Of a stretch of DNA of 49,146 bases, positions 44,478 to 49,146 are shown in pieces (the stretch's first letter is position 1; every line of letters begins with the position of its first letter). The DNA comes from BJGO01 sp964640655 (GTDB lineage Bacteria > Bacteroidota > Bacteroidia > Chitinophagales > UBA10324), in contig CAZXFT010000023.1 of assembly GCA_964640655.1 (NCBI GenBank), positions 1-49,146 on the forward strand, given 5' to 3'. Made by a program: the position numbers and the translations under genes. The notes below the pieces were generated by a model. That model saw only the letters and a list, made by a program, of their open reading frames with translations. It did not search any database and was not told where the DNA came from.

Positions 44478-45674
44478 ATGAAACAAGTATATGTGATAGA
44501 TGCCGTGCGTACACCCATTGGTAAATATGGTGGTGTACTCAGCACGGTACGTCCCGATGATTTAGCGGCACTGGTTATAGCTGAAATCATTAAACGCAAT
44601 CCTAATGTGCCTCCTGCGGATATTGAAGAAGTGATCTTTGGCGATGCCAATCAAGCGGGTGAAGACAATCGTGACGTAGCCCGTATGGCTTTGTTGCTTG
44701 CAGGCCTTCCCGTAAGTGTTGGTGGTGTTACGGTTAATCGTTTGTGTGCTTCGGGCTTGCAATCTATTATGGATTCCACGCGTGCCATACGCTGTGGCGA
44801 AGGCGACATTTATATTGCAGGTGGTGTGGAAAGTATGACACGTGCTCCTTTGGTGATGGCCAAAGCAGATTCTGCCTTCTCGCGCAAGACAGAAATATTT
44901 GATACCACTATTGGTTGGCGCTTCACCAATAAAAAACTTGCTGACTTGTATTATCCCTATTCCATGGGAGAAACAGCAGAAAATGTAGCCACACAGTGGA
45001 AGATTACACGTGCAGAGCAGGATGAATTTGCATTGCAATCTCAGACTAAGTATGCAGCAGCTTATGATGCAGGAAAGTTTTCTGATGAAATGATTCCGGT
45101 GAATGTATATAACAGCAAGGGTGAAATTATGCCGGTGAGCAAAGATGAAAATCCCCGCGCCACAACATTAGAAAAATTAGCACAGCTCAAACCGGCCTTT
45201 AAAAAAGATGGTACGGTTACGGCCGGAAATTCATCAAGCATCAACGATGGTGCGGCATGTTTAATTCTGGCATCAGAAGATGCCGTGAAGCGCCATAATC
45301 TCAAGCCTATGGCCCGGATAGTTAGCGTTGCTGCTGCCGGTGTTGACCCGTCTATCATGGGTATAGGCCCTGTTCCGGCCTCTCAGAAAGCCCTGCAACG
45401 AGCTGGTTTAACATCAAGCGATTTAGATTTAATTGAGTTGAATGAAGCGTTTGCATCACAAAGTATTGCTTGTGTACGCGAACTGCAACTTGATATCAGC
45501 AAAATCAATGTAAACGGTGGTGCCATTGCTATTGGCCATCCGCTCGGATGCAGTGGTTCTCGTATTTCGGCAACACTTATACACGAAATCAAACGTCGCA
45601 AGGCACGCTATGGATTAGCTACAATGTGTGTAGGAGTGGGGCAGGGTGCTGCTATCATTTACGAAGGAATTTAG
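44478..45674 (+). CDS. Acetyl-CoA acyltransferase (thiolase), 3-oxoadipyl-CoA type
   Basis: A 398-residue thiolase with Cys90 in NRLCASG, His354 in AIGHPLGCSG and Cys384 in MCVGVGQG. The block GDANQAGEDNRDVARMALLLAGLP resembles the 3-oxoadipyl-CoA/3-oxo-5,6-didehydrosuberyl-CoA thiolases (PcaF/PaaJ) more than the general acetoacetyl-CoA enzyme, which points to aromatic compound breakdown, but no paa or pca gene is adjacent. It is monocistronic, facing kdsA. Confidence 0.9.
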   Translation: MKQVYVIDAVRTPIGKYGGVLSTVRPDDLAALVIAEIIKRNPNVPPADIEEVIFGDANQAGEDNRDVARMALLLAGLPVSVGGVTVNRLCASGLQSIMDSTRAIRCGEGDIYIAGGVESMTRAPLVMAKADSAFSRKTEIFDTTIGWRFTNKKLADLYYPYSMGETAENVATQWKITRAEQDEFALQSQTKYAAAYDAGKFSDEMIPVNVYNSKGEIMPVSKDENPRATTLEKLAQLKPAFKKDGTVTAGNSSSINDGAACLILASEDAVKRHNLKPMARIVSVAAAGVDPSIMGIGPVPASQKALQRAGLTSSDLDLIELNEAFASQSIACVRELQLDISKINVNGGAIAIGHPLGCSGSRISATLIHEIKRRKARYGLATMCVGVGQGAAIIYEGI

Positions 45675-45683
45675 AAGAAATAT

Positions 45684-46496
45684 TTATTGCACCGCTTCAT
45701 ACACGCGGATACATTTCTTCAATAAGTCTTCCATCAATTCCAGACGCAACATATTGGCGCCATCACTTTTTGCTATTGCAGGATTGGAATGTGTTTCAAT
45801 AAACAATCCATCGGCACCTGCGGCAATGCCGCACTTGGCTATGGTTTCAATCAATTCAGGCTTGCCACCGGTAACACCGCTGCTTTGATTGGGTTGTTGC
45901 AGCGAGTGCGTACAATCCATAATCACCGGTACCTGCAATTGATTCATAGCTACAATGTTTCTATAGTCCACAATCATATCGGTATAACCAAAACTGTTTC
46001 CTCTGTCGGTTACCATTACTTTTTCATTACCTGCTTCCACTACTTTCTCTACCGGAAAACGCATCGCCTCTCCCGATAAAAATTGCCCCTTCTTAATGTT
46101 TACCCATTTGCCGGTTCTTGCCGCTGCTTCCAGTAAATCACTTTGGCGACAAAGAAAAGCCGGTATCTGAAGCACATCTATAAACTCTGCTGCCATAGCA
46201 GCTTCCGGCGCACTGTGTATGTCGGTAACTACAGGCAGAGCCAGTTCTTTTTTCACCTTAGCTAAAATCTTCAACGCCTTTTCGTCCCCTATTCCCGTAA
46301 AAGATTTTCCGCTGCTGCGATTGGCTTTGCGGTAAGATGCTTTAAATATCAGCGGCACCTGCAATCTGTTGGTCAGCTTTCGCAAATGCTCTGCTATATG
46401 CATCACCGTTGGTTCATCTTCCACCACACAGGGACCGGCAATGAGAAAGAAATGTTGTCCCTGATAGGGGTGCAGTTGTTCAATCTTGGGCATCAT
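45684..46496 (-). CDS. kdsA: 3-deoxy-8-phosphooctulonate (KDO-8-P) synthase
   Basis: KdsA, about 270 residues, condenses PEP with arabinose-5-phosphate to make Kdo-8-phosphate for LPS. LIAGPCVVEDE, IFKASYRKANRSS, LPVVTDIHS, DRGNSFGYTDMIVDYRN, DCTHSLQQPNQSSG and DGLFIETHSNP are all diagnostic. The ATG at 46496 (or the next, 46493) is preferred to the TTG at 46505. The presence of KdsA supports an LPS-bearing cell. Confidence 0.96.
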   Translation of the reverse strand: MMPKIEQLHPYQGQHFFLIAGPCVVEDEPTVMHIAEHLRKLTNRLQVPLIFKASYRKANRSSGKSFTGIGDEKALKILAKVKKELALPVVTDIHSAPEAAMAAEFIDVLQIPAFLCRQSDLLEAAARTGKWVNIKKGQFLSGEAMRFPVEKVVEAGNEKVMVTDRGNSFGYTDMIVDYRNIVAMNQLQVPVIMDCTHSLQQPNQSSGVTGGKPELIETIAKCGIAAGADGLFIETHSNPAIAKSDGANMLRLELMEDLLKKCIRVYEAVQ

Positions 46497-46577
46497 GCAA
46501 TTCAACTTTGTTCAACAATGTTAAGATTATTTGATGAGTGTTCTTCCTGTACAAGATTCAATCGGTAGTAAGATATC

Positions 46578-47254
46578 TTACAACTCAATACTTTCCCCTA
46601 TCGCAGGCAGTTTCAATGTCTTATTGCGCTTCGCAAAATAAGTTTCCGCTTCGCGGTGATTAATTTCTATATACGGGAACGTATCAAAGTGCATGCCTAC
46701 TATGTGATTGGTCTTTACCATATCTGCTGCATCACAGGCATCGATATAACCCAGGTAAAATTGTTGCCAATGGGAAGAAATGCAAAGTCAACCTGATGCT
46801 TGCGAGCTATCAACTCCATATCTATAGTTAGCGCAGTATCGCCGGCATAATAAAAAGTTTTCTCTGCTTCTATAACAAAACCCATAGGATTACCTCCGGC
46901 AGCGCCATCAGGAAAAGTACTGCTGTGCTGTGCCACCACGGTGCGCAGTTTGCCAAAGGGAAATGCCACATAAGCTCCGGTATTCATGGGGTGATATTTG
47001 GTAATTCCTTTTTGACTGAAGTAATCGGTTATCTCGTATGCTGCAATCAGTGTGGCATTATTCTGATGAGCCAGCGTAACTGTATCGGCAATATGGTCAC
47101 CGTGCGCATGACTGAGCAATATATAATCGGCTTTAATAGAAGTTATGTCTATATCCTTAGCCTTGGGGTTGGGAGAAATAAAGGGGTCGAACAACAAATT
47201 GTATTCACCGCACTGCACCGCAAAGCACGAGTGACCGTAGTAAGTGATTTTCAT
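46578..47254 (-). pseudogene. UPF0173-like metallo-beta-lactamase-fold hydrolase, single-base frameshift
   Basis: The N-terminal 179 codons (47254 to 46715) read as a UPF0173/metal-dependent hydrolase: GHSCF, LSHAHGDHIAD (His49, His51, Asp53, His54), YYAGDTAL and FLPIGNNFT. They then run into a foreign tail and stop. The minus strand in the next frame continues the expected sequence: LGYIDACDAADMVKTNHI, VGMHFDTFPYIEIN, ending at TAA (46578-46580), giving a normal length of about 225 residues. The break is at about 46753, where ACCTGGGT lacks one base of an expected ACCATGGGT (FTMG). Either a real mutation or a sequencing error; the last zinc ligand His lies after the break. Confidence 0.85.
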
Positions 47255-47413
47255 AGATGAAATATTTTGAGGTAAAAGTAAATGTCAGTAATCTATCAAC
47301 TTAACTGTTTTTAAAGTTTTCTGTTCATTCAATCGAAGTGCATCATACATCCGAATATGAGTTGGACCGCGTAATCCACAATCGTACTCAAATTTCACTT
47401 CTGAAGATATTAT

Positions 47414-47442
47414 TTTGTTTGCTAAAAATATTAGTATGTTTG
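47414..47442 (+). promoter_or_regulatory. Promoter of the radical SAM gene (-33 and -7)
   Basis: TTTG at 47414-47417, a 17-base spacer and TATGTTTG at 47435-47442 match the Bacteroidota consensus TTTG-N17-TAnnTTTG. The ATG follows after 23 bases. This is the best full promoter in the window. Confidence 0.65.
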
Positions 47443-47465
47443 TTGAGACAATTCCCCCATAATTT

Positions 47466-48536
47466 ATGAGCAGCAACGAATCACAATTCATCGCCGGCCG
47501 CGGCGCACAACTCAACACGTTCAACCCTTTTGCGCAGCAACACTTGGTGAGCGAACATATCGAAGGACTCGACGAAGCGCTCGAACCGGATCGCCGCACG
47601 CAGTACTTCACCGAGTTTCCCAAGGAGATTGTCAATAAAGTAACCAGTCCCGATGTGCCCATGTTATACTCGGTAAATCCTTATCAAGGCTGCGAACACG
47701 GCTGCACCTACTGCTATGCACGTAACACGCATCCATACTGGGGCTTTAGTGCCGGACTGGATTTTGAACAAAAAATTATCATAAAGCCCGAAGCGGCTGC
47801 TCTGCTGGAGCGCACTTTACAGAAGTCTTCCTGGAAAGGTTTTCCCATTTCCTTTTCCGGCAACACCGATTGCTATCAACCGGTTGAACGCATCACACGC
47901 ATCACTCGCCGCTGCCTCGAGGTGATGTATAACTACCGCAATGCTCTAAGCATCATTACCAAAAACAAACTCATCCTGCGCGATCTGGATTTACTCCGCG
48001 ATATGGCTAAACACAATCTGGTACACGTGATGATTACCATAACCACACTTAACGAAGACCTGCGTCAAAAAATGGAACCTAGAACGGTTACAGCAAATAG
48101 CCGTTTACAAGCCATTGAACAACTCAGTAAAGCAGGTGTACCCGTTGGCGTGATGATAGCCCCTGTGATACCCGGACTCAATGCGCGCGAAATTCCTGAA
48201 ATTATTAAACAGGCTGCCGAGCATGGTGCCAATGAAGCAGCCTATACCATACTTCGTTTGAATAAAGATGTAGAGTTACTCTTTACCGACTGGATTCACA
48301 AAACATTTCCGGCAAGTGCCGATAAAGTATTGAATCAGGTAGCAGATTGTCACGGCGGCAAGGTAGGAGACAGCCGCTTTGTGAAACGTATGCGCGGTGA
48401 AGGCCCCATTTCTGCAGTAATCAACCAACTCTTTCGCACAGCAGTAAATAAGTTTATGCCACAGCGTGGTATGCCGCCATTCGATTTGGAACTGTTCCGT
48501 CGCGTATCTTCGCAGGGTCAGCTAACGATGTTTTGA
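47466..48536 (+). CDS. PA0069-type radical SAM protein
   Basis: A 356-residue radical SAM enzyme with the cluster motif CEHGCTYCYARN (Cys76, Cys80, Cys83), preceded by LYSVNPYQG. Other blocks: PISFSGNTDCYQPVERI, ITKNKLILRDLDLL, VMITITTLNEDLRQKMEP and GVPVGVMIAPVIPGLN. These fit the PA0069/SplB-like group of radical SAM proteins, often annotated as DNA repair photolyase-like, though the reaction is not known. Start ATG at 47466 is supported by the promoter. It is followed by the conserved hypothetical gene. Confidence 0.92.
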   Translation: MSSNESQFIAGRGAQLNTFNPFAQQHLVSEHIEGLDEALEPDRRTQYFTEFPKEIVNKVTSPDVPMLYSVNPYQGCEHGCTYCYARNTHPYWGFSAGLDFEQKIIIKPEAAALLERTLQKSSWKGFPISFSGNTDCYQPVERITRITRRCLEVMYNYRNALSIITKNKLILRDLDLLRDMAKHNLVHVMITITTLNEDLRQKMEPRTVTANSRLQAIEQLSKAGVPVGVMIAPVIPGLNAREIPEIIKQAAEHGANEAAYTILRLNKDVELLFTDWIHKTFPASADKVLNQVADCHGGKVGDSRFVKRMRGEGPISAVINQLFRTAVNKFMPQRGMPPFDLELFRRVSSQGQLTMF

Positions 48537-48576
48537 ACTCTGCATCGCTTTGGTTGTTCAGTTAAACTCAAACATC

Positions 48577-49092
48577 ATGTCTATGAATATCACCGCCGTC
48601 AACACCTCCGGCTTACAGCAACAAATTCAGAACCTCTTCAGCGACTATCATCCGCAATCCAGAGTTTGGATTTATCAAAGCTATCGCGATATGAATGCCG
48701 CCGAAGAACAAAACATCACTGCTGAACTGAAAAACTTTTGCAAAACTTGGACTGCTCACCAGGTAGCCCTGCGTGCCGATGCGCTGATACTTCTGCATCG
48801 CTTCATCATATTAATTGTTGACGAAGCCGTGAGCGGTGCCAGTGGTTGTTCCATAGATAAATCGGTACATGCCATTCAGCGTATAGAGCAGCAACACCAG
48901 TTGCAATTACTCAACCGCCTCAATCTGACTTTACTCCAAGGAGATGAAATACTCACGGCAACATTCAGCGAAGTAAAAAACAATCTGTCCCGGTGGCAGG
49001 ATGCATACCTCTTCGACAACAGCATCACTTCCTTAGAACAATTACACTCCCGCTGGCTCATACCGGTGAAGGAGAGTTATTTAAACAGATAA
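48577..49092 (+). CDS. Conserved Bacteroidota hypothetical (often called ABC transporter ATPase)
   Basis: A 171-residue cytosolic protein from the ATG at 48577 (the longer frame from 48550 overlaps poorly conserved sequence). It has WIYQSYRDMN, VDEAVSGASGCSIDKSVHAI, and a C-terminal helical region. The SGASGCSIDKSVH motif is one I recognise from a small Bacteroidota family; databases sometimes label it ABC transporter ATPase, but no Walker A is visible, so I would not adopt that name. It lies 40 bases after the radical SAM gene, on the same strand. Confidence 0.8.
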   Translation: MSMNITAVNTSGLQQQIQNLFSDYHPQSRVWIYQSYRDMNAAEEQNITAELKNFCKTWTAHQVALRADALILLHRFIILIVDEAVSGASGCSIDKSVHAIQRIEQQHQLQLLNRLNLTLLQGDEILTATFSEVKNNLSRWQDAYLFDNSITSLEQLHSRWLIPVKESYLNR

Positions 49093-49107
49093 GAGCGATT
49101 GCAGACT

Positions 49108-49146
49108 ATGCAAAAACTAAATCTTCTGTTAATAGTTGATAAAAGT
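49108..49146 (+). CDS. Possible start of the next gene, cut by window edge
   Basis: An ATG at 49108 opens a frame (MQKLNLLLIVDKS) with no stop before the window ends. Its start resembles a hydrophobic or signal-like N-terminus, but 13 codons cannot support a product name. Confidence 0.25.
   Translation, partial: MQKLNLLLIVDKS

Noticed and set aside
47285..47662. Minus-strand ORF of 125 residues upstream of and inside the radical SAM gene
   Set aside because: Most of it is the antisense of the radical SAM N-terminus, and it crosses the well-supported promoter.
48577..49092. ABC transporter ATPase as product name
   Set aside because: No Walker A, Walker B or signature motif is visible in the sequence.
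1..49146. CRISPR arrays, tRNA or rRNA genes, phage or IS elements
   Set aside because: I looked for regular repeats, tRNA T-loop-like sequences and transposase motifs in the intergenic gaps, which are all under 300 bases, and saw none.

Overview
This window is a gene-dense stretch of a Bacteroidota chromosome. The evidence is three proteins with type IX secretion (T9SS) sorting tails (two type A, one CHU_C/type B), family-typical proteins (DUF4199, DUF3109, a hybrid two-component system with a beta-propeller sensor, tandem Skp/OmpH), SecA of about 1,110 residues, A-rich start regions without clear Shine-Dalgarno sequences, and repeated promoter elements of the Bacteroidota type (TAnnTTTG at -7). 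It looks like core chromosome. I see no phage, integrase, insertion sequence, CRISPR array, rRNA or tRNA. I cannot place the organism below phylum; an uncultured Chitinophagales-, Sphingobacteriales- or Flavobacteriales-like lineage fits.

Layout. 1-3.1 kb: the 3' part of a T9SS cargo gene, a possible 57-residue ORF, and an ALDH7-type aldehyde dehydrogenase. 3.1-9.1 kb: rplU-rpmA (minus strand), a small secreted protein, and rpoC standing alone without rpoB, with its own promoter, leader and terminator. 9.1-14.4 kb: DUF3109 protein, a PNGase F-like secreted protein, DUF4199 membrane protein, and the tRNA selenouridine pair mnmH-selD. 14.5-25.9 kb: an atypical SDR, a lipoprotein plus hybrid sensor kinase operon, a second aldehyde dehydrogenase (ALDH8/2-aminomuconic type), a large AsmA-like protein with an 11-residue-repeat tail, a histone-deacetylase-family hydrolase, plsY, and an orphan Rieske protein. 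26-33 kb: secA-deoC-SPOR-zinc-ribbon in tight array, then a large CHU_C protein. 33-38.3 kb: an envelope cluster uppS-bamA-skp-skp, then murI. 38.3-44.4 kb: a glycosyltransferase, a small lipoprotein-feoA-feoB iron cluster, a glycosyltransferase translationally coupled to an LpxH-like phosphoesterase, and a DUF1801 protein. 44.4-49.1 kb: thiolase, kdsA, a frameshifted metallo-beta-lactamase-fold hydrolase, a radical SAM protein and a conserved hypothetical.

How it works together. The strongest theme is envelope building: SecA export, BamA plus two Skp chaperones, UppS/MurI for peptidoglycan, KdsA and the LpxH-like enzyme for lipid A/Kdo, and PlsY for phospholipid. Small metabolic units (Feo iron uptake, selenouridine tRNA modification, aldehyde/CoA catabolism) lie between. 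Genes are often convergent with overlapping 3' ends, and several -7 elements sit only a few bases before the start codon, which suggests short or absent leaders.

The items I would check first are the detached rpoC with a leader ORF, the two very small genes (feo-linked lipoprotein and zinc-ribbon membrane protein), the FeoB G4 motif carrying Thr instead of Asn, the SDR without the YxxxK motif, the hendecad-repeat tail on the AsmA protein, and the single-base frameshift in the UPF0173-like gene. I did not find anything I could call a new multi-gene system.
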